From the NCBI RefSeq assembly GCF_900104035.1, contig NZ_FNIT01000016.1:1-58281 (forward strand): a stretch of 58,281 nucleotides of DNA. The letters are read 5' to 3'. This stretch comes from Aureimonas jatrophae. GTDB taxonomy: Bacteria > Pseudomonadota > Alphaproteobacteria > Rhizobiales > Rhizobiaceae. Below the pieces are notes generated by a model. The model saw nothing but the letters and a program-made list of their open reading frames with translations. It was not told where the DNA came from and ran no database searches. Below are positions 25,649-35,708 of the stretch, in pieces. The stretch's first letter is position 1, and each line of letters begins with the position of its first letter. The translations under genes were made by a program, and so were the position numbers.

Positions 25649-26080
25649 TCAGCGGATCGAGGGGGTCGCGACGACGGAGGCCCTGCCCGAGGGGCGCAGT
25701 GCATGGGCGCCGTCACCGATCAGCGCCTGCACCACCAGCGCGAGGGCCCAGAAAGCCGGATACTCCCAACCCCCGTTCGGGTTGCTGAAGAAGAAGCCGT
25801 TGGCGCCGTGCACGGTCACGATGGTGCCGAGGATCAGAGGGACGAGTGCGAGCGCCACGACCCTGGTGTGGATCCCGAGGATCAACGCCAACCCGCCAAG
25901 GGCCTCGGCAACCATGACCACGTAGGCCAGTGCGGGTGGCAGCCCGATCGAGCCAAAGAAGCCTGCCGTGCCGGCGGGCGTGAAGACGAACAGTTTCAGT
26001 CCGAGATGGGCAAGAAACAGAAAGCCGAGAGCGACGCGCAGAAGCGCGGCACCGTACTCGGTGGAGGTGGGACGGTTCAT
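25649..26080 (-). CDS. DoxX-family membrane protein
   Basis: 143 residues with four hydrophobic helices: ALLRVALGFLFLAHLGLKLF, LAYVVMVAEALGGLALILGI, VVALALVPLILGTIVTVHGA and AFWALALVVQALIG. The early LLRVALGFLFLAHLGLK and middle VAEALGGLALILG are DoxX hallmarks. DoxX proteins are associated with thiol and redox stress. ATG 26080 is chosen because AAGGAGCGACC precedes it. First gene of the detoxification set, divergent from the LysR regulator. Confidence 0.85.
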   Translation of the reverse strand: MNRPTSTEYGAALLRVALGFLFLAHLGLKLFVFTPAGTAGFFGSIGLPPALAYVVMVAEALGGLALILGIHTRVVALALVPLILGTIVTVHGANGFFFSNPNGGWEYPAFWALALVVQALIGDGAHALRPSGRASVVATPSIR

Positions 26081-26122
26081 GGCGGTCGCTCCTTGTTGCA
26101 TGTAGAAGCTATCCATTCCGCC

Positions 26123-26160
26123 TGAAGTTGATAATGCTTTATCCGTAGCAATCACCTTCA
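26123..26160. promoter_or_regulatory. Interrupted dyad between doxX and the divergent LysR gene
   Basis: TGAAGTTGAT (26123-26132) and ATCACCTTCA (26151-26160) are inverted repeats matching at 9 of 10 positions, separated by 18 bp. The site is centred in the 97-bp intergenic region, where a LysR regulator would bind to control both directions. Confidence 0.5.
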
Positions 26161-26177
26161 ACTGAGATTGGGAGATC

Positions 26178-27086
26178 ATGGCGGATCGACTGACCGGAAT
26201 CGAGGTGTTCGTCACGGCGCTGCGGCTGGGCGGCCTGTCGGCGGCCGCGCGCAGCATGGGCATGTCGCCGGCCATGGCGGCGCGCCATCTCGCCGACCTG
26301 GAAGCGCGGTTGGGCACCACGCTCGTGAACCGGACCACGCGGCGCCTGTCGCTCACCGAAGCGGGGGCGGATTACCTCGACCGCGCCGAGCGCTTACTCG
26401 CGGACCTTCGGGAAGCCGACGCGGAGGCGTCGGCCCGTTCCGTGTCGATCGAGGGCCTGCTGCGGGTGGCGGCGCCCGCGACCTTCGGCGTCATGCACTT
26501 GGCCGGCCTCGTCCCCGAGTTCAGGAAGCGTCATCCTCGCGTAACGGTCGAGTTCGGCTTCAGCGACCGTTACGTCGACCTTCTGGAGGAGCGCTGGGAC
26601 GTTGCGGTCCGGATCGGGCGCCTGGCCGACAGCAGCCTCCTTGCGCGACGTCTTGCCCCGATGCACCTCGCCGTCTCAGCGTCCCCGAAGTATCTCGCCG
26701 ACCGGGGCACGCCGCGCGTCGTGGCCGAGCTAATCAATCATGATTGCCTCGGCTACACCTTCGCCAGCGGGGTAGGCACGTCCACCTGGAACTTTGGGCC
26801 GGACGGCGCGATCCGTGTTCCGGTCCGCGGCAGCCTGCACGCCAACAACGGCGAGGGGCTGGTTCGGGCAGCCGCAGCGGGCCTTGGTCTCGTATACGGT
26901 CCGCGCTTCATTGCCGCCGAAGCGCTACGCAATGGCGCGCTGGTCGAGGTGACCCTGGACGTGCCGCTGATGGACCTGGGCGCGGTTGCCGTCATCACCC
27001 ACCCCAATCGCCGGCCTGCCGCCAAAACGAGAGCCTGGATCGACTATTTGGTCGGCGTTGTCCCAGCCATGGCCACCGATTGGTAG
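26178..27086 (+). CDS. LysR-family transcriptional regulator
   Basis: 302 residues. HTH at residues about 1-60 (LGGLSAAARSMGMSPAMAAR, HLADLEARLG, LVNRTTRRLSLTEAG); effector domain from about 88 (IEGLLRVAAPATFGVMHLAG) to the end. This CrgA/AaeR-like pattern is common in regulators of aromatic, quinone and aldehyde stress genes. GGGAGATC precedes ATG 26178. It is divergent from doxX-VOC-qorB, which it probably regulates. Confidence 0.9.
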   Translation: MADRLTGIEVFVTALRLGGLSAAARSMGMSPAMAARHLADLEARLGTTLVNRTTRRLSLTEAGADYLDRAERLLADLREADAEASARSVSIEGLLRVAAPATFGVMHLAGLVPEFRKRHPRVTVEFGFSDRYVDLLEERWDVAVRIGRLADSSLLARRLAPMHLAVSASPKYLADRGTPRVVAELINHDCLGYTFASGVGTSTWNFGPDGAIRVPVRGSLHANNGEGLVRAAAAGLGLVYGPRFIAAEALRNGALVEVTLDVPLMDLGAVAVITHPNRRPAAKTRAWIDYLVGVVPAMATDW

Positions 27087-27554
27087 GAACAGTCGGACCC
27101 GCAAATCGAACGGATCCTGCAAAAGACCGCCATCACGCTCGTCGTCCACCGATCTGGACGAACGACCGCTTCCGGGTGTCCGCGACTGCTCTGTAGATGA
27201 CTTAGAGGGATCGATAGCGGAGGGCCGGTAGCCCAGCGTTGCGGTCGGTGGCACTACTGGGGTCGACCAGCCAGGTTTCGGTACGCCTTCCGACATCACA
27301 GTCCGGCAGATCGCACTGCCAGTAGCGGCATTACGCTTGATCCCTTGATGCTCGCCATTCGGTGTCATCCCGAAAGAGAAGCCGTCAACAAAGCAGGAAT
27401 CACCCTGTCGGTGAGCCGTTCGTTGTAAGAGAGGTCGAGAACTGAAGGGAACGGCGAAACAATCCGTTGACGCCGTTCCTCGAATTACAACCCCTTCGAC
27501 GTTGTCGTAAGCTTGTTGCGGTTATCTGGGAGCGACTCGAAGGGACGCACCAGC
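27087..27554. other. Intergenic region upstream of the GAF-EAL gene
   Basis: 468 bp with no recognisable gene; the open frames here lack family features. A 9-bp inverted repeat, GGAACGGCG (27448-27456) and CGCCGTTCC (27471-27479), overlaps a TTGACG box and lies about 75 bp before the start at 27555, so it may be an operator or promoter element. Confidence 0.4.
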
Positions 27555-29342
27555 ATGGCAGCCTACATCCAGGACACGATCCGCAACGAAGAAGCGCGTT
27601 TGAACGCGCTTCGCGATCTCAACCTTCTGGACACGTCGCCTAGCGATAGCTTCGACCGCCTGACGCGACTTGCGAGCAAGTTGCTCGACGCGCCCGTTTC
27701 CACCATCTCGCTGACGGATCGCGACCGCCAGTGGTTCAAGTCGAAGGTGGGAGTGGACATCACAGAGATTCCCCGTAAGCAGGCTCCGTGCAGCTACGCG
27801 ATCGGTGACAACGGCATCTTCGTCGTGCCCGACCTACAAGCCGATCCGCGGTTCATTGGCAGTCCGCTTGCTCAGGCGGGCATCCGGTTCTACGCGGGCG
27901 CGCCGCTCTTTACGCGCCAGGGCTACGGCCTCGGCACCCTCTGCGTCGTGGACGATAAGGTGCGTGAGCTCGACGACGAAGGCCGACAAGTGCTGCGCGA
28001 TCTTGCAGGCATGGTGATGAGCCAGATCGAGCTCAGCAGCACCATCGGCCGTTCCGACGCAGTCACAGGCCTGCCGAACCAACATCAGATGTTCGAAGAT
28101 ATTGAGGATCTCGCCCGTCTTCATCCGGGTGAGACCGCGACAGGGTTGATGTTCGATCTCGTGTCCCAAAGGCAGTCGAATCAGGGACAGCGGGTGCTGG
28201 GCTCCAGTTTTACCGAGGCCCTCGTTCGCGGCGGTGCGTCGCGCCTGCGCCAGAACCTGGGCAATTCGTCTCGGCTCTACCACGTCGGTCCCACGAGGCT
28301 GGCAGTCTTGGTCACGCCAGAGTTCGGGGGCGACCCTGACGCCCTGATCCATTCCCTGGCAAACCTTCTCCGCGCGCCCGTTGAATGCGACGGCATCCCG
28401 GTGACGCCGACCTTGGCTGTCGGGTCCTGCCTCTTCCAGCTTGACGAACTATCCCCCCGCGATGCGTTAAGGCGGATGCTGAATGCCGTCGAGGACGCGG
28501 CGCTGTCCGAAAACGGCTACGCCGATTATTCGCCAGGACACGACCTTCGTCATGCCCGCAGCTTCATGCTGCTCAATGACTTTCGGGCGGCACTGGAGAC
28601 ACCAGGCCAGCTCCGCCTCGACTACCAGCCTCGTGTCGATCTCGCTAGCGGAGCGTGCAGTGGCGTCGAGGCCCTTCTGCGTTGGACCCATCCGCAGCTT
28701 GGCCCGGTCCCGCCCTTCGACTTCATCCCTGATGTCGAGCAGACGGCCTTCGCGAAGCCTTTGACGGAATGGGTGGCCCGGACCGCCCTTGCGCAGATCG
28801 TGGAATGGCGGGCAAAGGGCATCGATCTCAAGGTCTCGATCAACGTCTCGGCGCGGAACCTCGACGAGCCGGACTTTGCCGAACGCATGCTCGAGCTTAT
28901 CCGGGTTGCAGGGGCAGATCCTGCGATGCTGGAGCTGGAGTTCACCGAAAGCGCGGTCGCAAGGAACGGCACGCTTGTCGTTCGTCAGCTTCAGGCGATG
29001 CGCGATGCAGGCATCACCATTGCGATCGACGACTTCGGGAGTGGCTACAGCAATCTCTCCTACCTTCAGAAGCTCCCGGCCTCGATCCTGAAGGTAGACC
29101 GGACATTCATCGCCGAGCTGGAGACGTCGGAGCGCGACCAAACGCTGGTGCGATCCGTTATCGAGATGGCCCACCAGCTCGGCTACCGGGTGGTTGCGGA
29201 AGGTATCGAGACGCAGGAAACCTATGACCTCGTACGGTCCTGGGGATGTGCTGAAGGGCAGGGCTACCTCATGGCAAAGCCAATGACTGCGGCAACGCTC
29301 ACAGAATGGCTATCGCCGAGGTGTCTCTCCGCAGTGGCCTGA
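27555..29342 (+). CDS. GAF - degenerate GGDEF - EAL c-di-GMP phosphodiesterase
   Basis: 595 residues from ATG 27555. The N-terminal GAF domain covers about 5-165 (LNALRDLNLLDTSPSDSFDR, DRQWFKSKVG, CSYAIGD, GTLCVVDD). The central GGDEF is inactive: the signature reads HVGPTRLAVL and the metal-binding segment is FDLVSQRQSN. The EAL domain (about 345-590) is intact: GVEALLRW, INVSARN, LELEFTES, IDDFGSGYSNLSYL, KVDRTFI, AEGIET. Expected to be a soluble c-di-GMP-degrading enzyme controlled by its GAF domain. A GAF-PAS-GGDEF gene follows after 88 bases, with a related GAF domain. Confidence 0.9.
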   Translation: MAAYIQDTIRNEEARLNALRDLNLLDTSPSDSFDRLTRLASKLLDAPVSTISLTDRDRQWFKSKVGVDITEIPRKQAPCSYAIGDNGIFVVPDLQADPRFIGSPLAQAGIRFYAGAPLFTRQGYGLGTLCVVDDKVRELDDEGRQVLRDLAGMVMSQIELSSTIGRSDAVTGLPNQHQMFEDIEDLARLHPGETATGLMFDLVSQRQSNQGQRVLGSSFTEALVRGGASRLRQNLGNSSRLYHVGPTRLAVLVTPEFGGDPDALIHSLANLLRAPVECDGIPVTPTLAVGSCLFQLDELSPRDALRRMLNAVEDAALSENGYADYSPGHDLRHARSFMLLNDFRAALETPGQLRLDYQPRVDLASGACSGVEALLRWTHPQLGPVPPFDFIPDVEQTAFAKPLTEWVARTALAQIVEWRAKGIDLKVSINVSARNLDEPDFAERMLELIRVAGADPAMLELEFTESAVARNGTLVVRQLQAMRDAGITIAIDDFGSGYSNLSYLQKLPASILKVDRTFIAELETSERDQTLVRSVIEMAHQLGYRVVAEGIETQETYDLVRSWGCAEGQGYLMAKPMTAATLTEWLSPRCLSAVA

Positions 29343-29430
29343 TAAAGGGCGGGAGCTGACGCTGACGCAGGCTTAATCAATGCCCCGTTAGAGGCGAAGG
29401 GCGGGGCTTGGTTCATTCCGCTGATTCCCG

Positions 29431-30903
29431 ATGGCTTCAAGGACATCCATGACGGACAACCAGCGCGAATCGTTGCGCCAGAAGGCTCTGGCGGAAATCG
29501 CCCTTCTCGACACGCCGCCCGAGCGCGAGTTCGATGCGTTGGCGAGGCTTGCGCAGCGCATGTTGGGCACAAGCATGTCATCGGTGACATTGATCGACCC
29601 CGAGAGGCAGTGGTTCAAGGCGCGTTGCGGGCCGCTTGCGCCTTGGACGGAGCGCGGGCCTGCCCTGTGCACCGCCGTGTTTGAGAGCGAAGCCCCGGTG
29701 ACGGTGTCGGACGCGAGCCTCGATCCGCGATTTGGGGACAGCCGGTTCGTGACAGGCGAGCCGCATATCCGCTTCTATGCCGGGGTGCCGGTCGGCGTGC
29801 GTCAGGCGAACGGTGACAACGTGACGATCGGCACGCTCTGCGTCCTTGACGACAAGCCGCGCGAGCCGACCGACGAGGACCTGACTGTCCTGTCCGAACT
29901 GGCCTGCCTTGCAGAGGCTTTGATCGAAGCGCGGGCCGTCGCGTTGTGGGCGGCCGAAGCCGCCGAGCGGCAGCGCCTTGCGGTGGAGCGACTGGAGCGC
30001 GAGCGCCGGCAGTTCAAGCAGGCCGAGCACATGGCGGACATGGGCTCGTGGCGCTACGACATCGCTTCGAACACGACGTCCTGGTCGGACGGGGTCTTCG
30101 CCATTCATGAGTTGCCAATCAGCGCTGGCGTGCCAACCGCCGAGATCCTGAACTTCTTCCCGGAACCCGATCGCACGGCGTTTCTGGATGCCGTCATGCG
30201 GACGCTCAATACGGGTGAGCCGTTCGAGATGGATACCGACTTCATGACCGCAAAGGGACGGTGGCGGCGTGTGCGCGTTTCCTGCGAGATCGAGTTGTCC
30301 AAGGGTCAGCCGGTCGCCTTGATCGGCGTGATCCAGGATGTCAGCGATCGTCATCTGATGGAGGAAACGCTGCGGCGCCAAGCCCGGACCGACAGTCTGA
30401 CCGGGCTTGCCAACCGAGCCGAATTCTATCGCGTGCTCGACGCACGCCTACGCGAAGCCCGCTCTGCTGGCAACGAGCTTGCGGTGCTCCTCATCGATCT
30501 CGACAGGTTCAAGGGCGTCAACGACGCGCTCGGCCATGCGGCAGGTGACGACGTGCTGCGGAAGGTCGCCGATCGTCTCCGTCAGCCCTGCTACGAGGGT
30601 TGGTTCTCTGGTCGCTTGGGGGGCGACGAGTTTGCGATCGTCGTGCCCACTAGTTTCGACCACCGAAGACTTTCGCCCATGATCGACCGCTTGCTGCGCG
30701 ATCTCGACATCCTCACGTCCATGGCAGGGCATATCGCTCGCGTCACTGGAACGGTAGGGATCGCCTGGTCGGGCACGACGGATGGCGACGGCGACACGCT
30801 GCTTCGTCAAGCAGATGCGGCTCTTTACACAGCCAAGCGGGCCCGCAAGGGAACGGCGCAGACCTATATATCCAGTAGTTTCATTGACGGGCTTACAGGG
30901 TAG
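29431..30903 (+). CDS. GAF-PAS-GGDEF diguanylate cyclase
   Basis: 490 residues, soluble. GAF domain about 10-170 (LAEIALLDTPPEREFDALAR, PERQWFKARCG, GTLCVLDD), then a short coiled coil rich in Arg and Glu, a PAS domain about 200-320 (MADMGSWRYDIASNTTSWSD, VIQDVSDR) and GGDEF about 330-485 with intact LIDLDRFKGVND and RLGGDEFAIV. No RxxD inhibitory site is seen before GGDEF (the chain there reads CYEGWFSGRLGGDEF). Encoded 88 bases after the GAF-EAL phosphodiesterase, so the two opposing enzymes with sibling GAF sensors are probably co-expressed. MTDNQ at 29449 is an alternative start. Confidence 0.92.
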   Translation: MASRTSMTDNQRESLRQKALAEIALLDTPPEREFDALARLAQRMLGTSMSSVTLIDPERQWFKARCGPLAPWTERGPALCTAVFESEAPVTVSDASLDPRFGDSRFVTGEPHIRFYAGVPVGVRQANGDNVTIGTLCVLDDKPREPTDEDLTVLSELACLAEALIEARAVALWAAEAAERQRLAVERLERERRQFKQAEHMADMGSWRYDIASNTTSWSDGVFAIHELPISAGVPTAEILNFFPEPDRTAFLDAVMRTLNTGEPFEMDTDFMTAKGRWRRVRVSCEIELSKGQPVALIGVIQDVSDRHLMEETLRRQARTDSLTGLANRAEFYRVLDARLREARSAGNELAVLLIDLDRFKGVNDALGHAAGDDVLRKVADRLRQPCYEGWFSGRLGGDEFAIVVPTSFDHRRLSPMIDRLLRDLDILTSMAGHIARVTGTVGIAWSGTTDGDGDTLLRQADAALYTAKRARKGTAQTYISSSFIDGLTG

Positions 30904-31017
30904 GCCAGACCTGGGTCGGCTTCTGGGATGCCGAGAATGAGGCTGAGAATGGCTCGGCAGGGCCGGATGCGGATGGACCGCGTCCGGGTGTCCGCTTCTC
31001 CGGCGCCGATTGGCCCA

Positions 31018-31070
31018 ACCGGGTGGTTTGCCGACAGTCCGCTTTCGGTGCATGGGAGCAGAAAACGGAC
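31018..31070 (+). repeat. Degenerate intergenic element, copy 2
   Basis: The partner of 20916-20968, lying in the 254-bp non-coding stretch 30904-31157 between two convergent c-di-GMP genes. Nothing else was seen in that stretch. Confidence 0.5.
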
Positions 31071-31157
31071 GTAGCGTTCATCGATCGCAGGATGTCGGAT
31101 GGACGGCATAGGCTGAGCATTTCGGTATAGCAGCTCAGCCTTGCTTGCTAAGTTTGC

Positions 31158-33545
31158 CTATGCGATGAGCCGCTTGTCGCAACGACGTGATTGCGTTCCG
31201 CAAAGCGCCTCGAACGCTGCGAACCGCATCGGCTTGCCGAACAGGTAGCCTTGCGCTTCGGCAACGCGTCCGCGCAGACGATCCGCCTGACCCGGTGTCT
31301 CGATGCCTTCCGCGATGACGTCGAGCCGGCAGCCTTGCGCCATGCGCACGATCGCATCGACGATGCCCTGGTCCTTCTCGTCCGTCTCGATGTCGCGAAT
31401 GAACGATCGGTCGATCTTCAGTCGGGTGATGGGAAGCGTCTTGAGCATCGTCAGCGACGCGAAGCCGGTTCCGAAGTCGTCGAAGGCGATGGCCACGTCC
31501 ATGGCGCGCAGACGGGACAGGTTGGCCTCGATCACCCGCTCGTTGCGCAGGACGATGTTCTCGGTGATCTCGAGCTCCAGCGCGCTCGCGGGCAGACCTG
31601 TCGCTCGAAGGACGTCCTCGACCTGCTGGACGAAGCCGGGGGCCCGCAGCTGCGCGGCGAACAGGTTCACACCGATGCGAAAGTCGGCTTGTCCGGCGTT
31701 GCGCAACCGCATGGCGTCCCGGCAGGCCGTCCGCAGGATCCAGTCGCCGACCGGCAAAGCCAGATGGCCGGCTTCCAGGACCGACAGGAAGGCTGCCGGC
31801 GACAGCACGCCCACGTAAGGGTAGTTCCAGCGGATCAACGCTTCCGCACCGACGATGCGGCCATCGTCCAGCGCGACCTGCGGCTGGTAGTAGAGCTCGA
31901 AGTGCCGCCCGTCCCACGCTTCCTGCAGGTCCTCGGCAACGCCGCGTCGGTCGTTCGAAGCCTGTCGCAGTTCGGGTGTGAACAATCTGACGCGCGCCCG
32001 GCCGTTCGCCTTCGCGTCGTAGAGCGCAAGGTCCGCGCCAGCCAGCAGATCCGCTACGCCGATGGGCTCGACCTGCGAAGGCATGACCCCGACGCTGGCC
32101 GAGATGTGAGCGATCTGGTGCTCGACCGTGATCGGCTCCTCGATCGCCTCGATGATGCGTTGGGCGACCGCCGTCGCCCGCAACGGGTCCGCGCTGCCAT
32201 GCAGCAGGACGGCGAACTCGTCGCCGCCCAGGCGAGCCACGAGGTGCGGGGGCTCGATCAGGGTCCGCACGCGCTCGGCCACCACGCGCAGGACCGCGTC
32301 GCCGCCCGCATGGCCGAGCGCGTCGTTGACGCCCTTGAAGCCATCCAGATCGACGACGAGAAGCGAGAAGGGCGAGCCGTCCGCCAGGTTCCGCGCCACC
32401 AGCTCGGCAAGCGTGTCGTGGAAGAGGGGACGGTTGGCGAGGCCCGTCAACGCATCCGAGAAGGCGAGCGTGCGGATGCGCGCCTCGCTGCGCAGGCGCT
32501 CTCGCTGGTCGCGAAAGGCGATGACGGTCTGCAGGCGTCCCGCCAGCCGCACGTCGCTGCGCAACACGCGAACGGGCACGAGGTCGCCGAAGACCGACAG
32601 GAGATCGGCATCGGTCTCCTCGCGCTCGGGCAGGCTCAGGCAGTCGAGCTTGGGCAGAAGCGTGCCGAGCGTCATGCCCGTCAGCTCGGCCCGCCGGAAA
32701 CCCGACAGCTTGGCGAGGCTGTCGTTGGCGGTGATGATCCGCTCTCCCTCGCAGATCGCGAGACCCTCCAGCGCGAGGTTGGCGAGTTCTCCGAGGCGCA
32801 TGCGTTCGGTGCGCAGCTTGGCCTTGGCGTTGAGGGTCAGTCGCACGCCGACAACGGCAATCGACAGAAGACCGAACGACACGATCGCGACGATCGGGGC
32901 CAGATGCTCGGGCGCGACCGTCCATGCGGGAAGCGGGACGCGGGGGTCGAACTGCAGGGTCATCGCGGCCATGCCCCCCAGATGCAGGATGCCGATGCCG
33001 GATACCAGCAAGGGCGCGCCCATCAGGTTGACCATCCGCTTGCGCTCGACGGACGCCAGCGTCGCCAGCCCGAACAAGGGCAGACTGATCAGGATGGTCG
33101 TCGCGACGAGTTCATGGTCCCAGTAAACATAGCCGCGCACGACGTAGGCCGCCTGACCGACATAGTGGAGGACCGTGACGCCGAGGCCGATCACGACACC
33201 GCCGCCAAAGCGTCGCCAGCGCTCGCGCCGTCCCAGCGTCAGCATCAGTCCGGCCCCGATGCCGAGGATGGCCAGCACGAGCGAGAGCACTGTTGTGACG
33301 GGCTCGAAGCCGGACTGCATGCCGGGCTGGAAGGCGAGCAGGGCCACCATGTGGGTGGCCCAGGCCGTGCAGCCGGAGGCGACGAGCGACAGGACAGCCC
33401 ATTTGCGCCGCGCCGCGCCTTCGCACCGTCCTGCCTGCCGGGCAACCGAGAACGATCCGTGCACGCCGATCACGCAGACGATGGCCGCCAGCGTCAGCAA
33501 GGTCGGATCGTTCAGGACGCCAAGGCAGGTGAGTAGCAGATCCAC
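31158..33545 (-). CDS. MHYT-PAS-GGDEF-EAL membrane protein
   Basis: 795 residues. The start is GTG 33545, because GGGAGG lies 8 bases before it; a GTG at 33563 would place that ribosome site inside the gene. Seven membrane helices (about 5-240) contain three MHYT-type motifs: AWATHMVALLAF, VLHYVGQAA and ILHLGGMAAMT, thought to bind copper and sense O2, CO or NO. A PAS-like linker follows (about 250-370). GGDEF is intact (LVVDLDGFKGVND, RLGGDEFAVL). EAL is intact (GAEALIRWNY, GVNLFAAQ, ELEITEN, FDDFGTGFASLTML, KIDRSFI, AEGIET). Likely bifunctional for c-di-GMP. It is transcribed alone, convergent with the GAF-PAS-GGDEF gene. Confidence 0.93.
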   Translation of the reverse strand: MDLLLTCLGVLNDPTLLTLAAIVCVIGVHGSFSVARQAGRCEGAARRKWAVLSLVASGCTAWATHMVALLAFQPGMQSGFEPVTTVLSLVLAILGIGAGLMLTLGRRERWRRFGGGVVIGLGVTVLHYVGQAAYVVRGYVYWDHELVATTILISLPLFGLATLASVERKRMVNLMGAPLLVSGIGILHLGGMAAMTLQFDPRVPLPAWTVAPEHLAPIVAIVSFGLLSIAVVGVRLTLNAKAKLRTERMRLGELANLALEGLAICEGERIITANDSLAKLSGFRRAELTGMTLGTLLPKLDCLSLPEREETDADLLSVFGDLVPVRVLRSDVRLAGRLQTVIAFRDQRERLRSEARIRTLAFSDALTGLANRPLFHDTLAELVARNLADGSPFSLLVVDLDGFKGVNDALGHAGGDAVLRVVAERVRTLIEPPHLVARLGGDEFAVLLHGSADPLRATAVAQRIIEAIEEPITVEHQIAHISASVGVMPSQVEPIGVADLLAGADLALYDAKANGRARVRLFTPELRQASNDRRGVAEDLQEAWDGRHFELYYQPQVALDDGRIVGAEALIRWNYPYVGVLSPAAFLSVLEAGHLALPVGDWILRTACRDAMRLRNAGQADFRIGVNLFAAQLRAPGFVQQVEDVLRATGLPASALELEITENIVLRNERVIEANLSRLRAMDVAIAFDDFGTGFASLTMLKTLPITRLKIDRSFIRDIETDEKDQGIVDAIVRMAQGCRLDVIAEGIETPGQADRLRGRVAEAQGYLFGKPMRFAAFEALCGTQSRRCDKRLIA

Positions 33546-33848
33546 GCAGGATACCTCCCGCACGGAACGGTAAGGAGCCGGGGTTAAGAACTCGACCGCG
33601 AAGGCCTCTCACATCGTCTGCCAGATCTATATTGTCTGTTCATGATCCTGATCGATGTATCGCGCGGATGCCAGCTGCAATTCATGCGGGTGACACTCAC
33701 AACCGATAATGATTGGCAAGCGAACTAACCAAATACGAACTGTTATTGATGCGAGCGAAGTCTGAGGGTGACTACGTAGCGGAGCCGGTCACAACAGCCC
33801 CTGCCACGCCATAACGCGTCCAACTAGTCGCGTTCTGGATTCCCTCAC
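33546..33848. other. Divergent intergenic region (MHYT gene / chemotaxis receptor)
   Basis: 303 bp, AT-richer than its surroundings around 33620-33760. It must contain promoters for both divergent genes. No clear operator or small gene was found. Confidence 0.4.
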
Positions 33849-35624
33849 ATGCGTTTCACCATCAAGACCAAGCTAGCCCTCAGCTTCGGTGCCGTCCTCT
33901 TCCTGTCAGCTGCCGCCGGCGTGTTCGGTATCCGCAGTCTTCAGTCCACCAACGACGTCTTGACTGACTTCGCCGAGCGGCCCTTCCAGCAAGTGCAGTC
34001 GATCGAGGTCATGCAAGTCGAACTGCAGGTCGCCCGGCGATCCATCCTGCGGGCGATGCTTGCAACCGATGCCACCGAATTGGCTCCCATCCGCCAAGGC
34101 TACGACGACGCCTGGGCGAATAGCGATCAGCAGCTGCAGCGCTATCTCAGCGCCGTCCAGAGCGCGAGCGGCAAGGCGGAGGTGGCGGACCTTGCGCCTC
34201 TGCTGCAGACGACGAAAGCCATCACCGACCAAGCCTTCGATCTGGCGGCGAAGGCTCGACTCACGCCAGGACGAGATGCCTCGAACCAAACGCAGGCTGA
34301 GGTAGGTACTGCCAACTGGGGCGCGGATGCGCTGGCCTTCATCAATGACCAGCAGATCCCGGCTGCCACCAAGGCAAGCGATCGTCTGACTCAGCTCCAC
34401 GAGCGAGCGCAGGGGCGGGCCGCAAGCTTCCTTGCCGAGGCTGCGGCCACCTATAGCTGGACGCGTACGCTTCTGATCGCGCTTGTGGCGGGGGCCTTCT
34501 CCATCGGCGTCCTGGCCGCGTGGTTCCTGGCCCGATCCGTCCTTCGCGGCTTGTCTGTCGTGGGTGAGAACGTCAGCCGCATCGGATCGGGCGACATCTC
34601 GCATCGGATCGTCCACAAGCGTCGTGACGAGATCGGCGACCTCCTGACCGAGCTTTGCCAGATGCGACTGCATTTGAACGAGATCGTCGGCGACGTCCGT
34701 GCATCGGCCGCTCAGGTCGCGTCGGGCTCGACGCAGTCGGCCGCCACGGCCGACCAGCTGTCGTCCGGTTCGACGGAGCAGGCGGCCGCCAGCGAGGAAG
34801 CGTCGGCTGCGATCGAGGAGATGACGGCAAACGTTCGTCAGAATGCCGACAATGCCGGCCAGACCGAGAAGATCGCAACGCAGGCGGCATCGCGAGCCGA
34901 GAAGACGGGGGGCGCCGTGTCGGCGTCCGTTGGCGCGATGCGGACGATCGCAGAGCGCATTCAGGTCATCCAGGAGATCGCCCGTCAGACCGACCTTCTT
35001 GCCCTCAACGCGGCGATCGAAGCGGCTCGTGCTGGGGTCCACGGGAAGGGCTTTGCCGTTGTAGCCTCCGAGGTGCGCAAGCTTGCCGAGCGGAGCCAGG
35101 GGGCTGCTACGGAGATCGGGCAGCTCTCGCAGGAGACGCTGGTGGCATCGGAAGAGGCCGGGCGAATGCTGGACGCCTTGGTTCCCGACATCAACCGCAC
35201 GGCGGAACTTGTCTCCGAGATCTCGGCGGCCTGCCGTGAGCAATCGGTCGGCATCGAGCAGATCAACCAAGCCATTCAACAGTTGGATCAGGTCACGCAA
35301 GCCAATGCCGGGGCGGCCAACGAGATGGCGGCAACCTCGGGCCAACTGTCGGAGGAGGCAGCGCGGCTGAACGAGCGGGCTGGCTTCTTCACCTTGGAGG
35401 AGACCAAGAACGCTTCCGTCACTCCGGTACAGTCACGCCCTCCGATCTCCGTCACGCCGCTTTCTAACCGTCCGGTCCATGCCATGCAGGAGCGGGCAGC
35501 GCAGTTCGCTTCCTCGAGCCATGACGGTCGCTCGCCGTCGGGTGCCGTTCAGCCAACCGTTGGTCGCGATCGGGGCTTCGAGCTGCACCTGGCGGATGAG
35601 GGGTTCGAGCGTATGAGCGGCTGA
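33849..35624 (+). CDS. Methyl-accepting chemotaxis protein
   Basis: 591 residues. TM1 is residues 9-27 and TM2 about 205-228 ([20 protein letters not shown]), enclosing a periplasmic four-helix-bundle sensor of about 175 residues ([40 protein letters not shown]). A HAMP domain follows (about 228-280), then the signalling domain with the conserved hairpin tip [38 protein letters not shown], and methylation-helix repeats. It lacks a clear CheR-binding pentapeptide at the C-terminus. It is flanked on both sides by c-di-GMP genes. No che kinase genes are present, so it must feed a chromosomal pathway. Confidence 0.95.
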   Translation: MRFTIKTKLALSFGAVLFLSAAAGVFGIRSLQSTNDVLTDFAERPFQQVQSIEVMQVELQVARRSILRAMLATDATELAPIRQGYDDAWANSDQQLQRYLSAVQSASGKAEVADLAPLLQTTKAITDQAFDLAAKARLTPGRDASNQTQAEVGTANWGADALAFINDQQIPAATKASDRLTQLHERAQGRAASFLAEAAATYSWTRTLLIALVAGAFSIGVLAAWFLARSVLRGLSVVGENVSRIGSGDISHRIVHKRRDEIGDLLTELCQMRLHLNEIVGDVRASAAQVASGSTQSAATADQLSSGSTEQAAASEEASAAIEEMTANVRQNADNAGQTEKIATQAASRAEKTGGAVSASVGAMRTIAERIQVIQEIARQTDLLALNAAIEAARAGVHGKGFAVVASEVRKLAERSQGAATEIGQLSQETLVASEEAGRMLDALVPDINRTAELVSEISAACREQSVGIEQINQAIQQLDQVTQANAGAANEMAATSGQLSEEAARLNERAGFFTLEETKNASVTPVQSRPPISVTPLSNRPVHAMQERAAQFASSSHDGRSPSGAVQPTVGRDRGFELHLADEGFERMSG

Positions 35625-35708
35625 CGAAGTTCGGCTGCGTATGTGGGATGGGAACGGACCGTTAAGTCGGGCTGCGTAGTTTCCCATGACGTCGGGGAAG
35701 ACTTTGGT

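Noticed and set aside
31191-33536. A 781-residue open frame antisense to the MHYT-GGDEF-EAL gene
   Set aside because: Rich in Arg, Asp and Gln without domains; the minus strand encodes the real protein.
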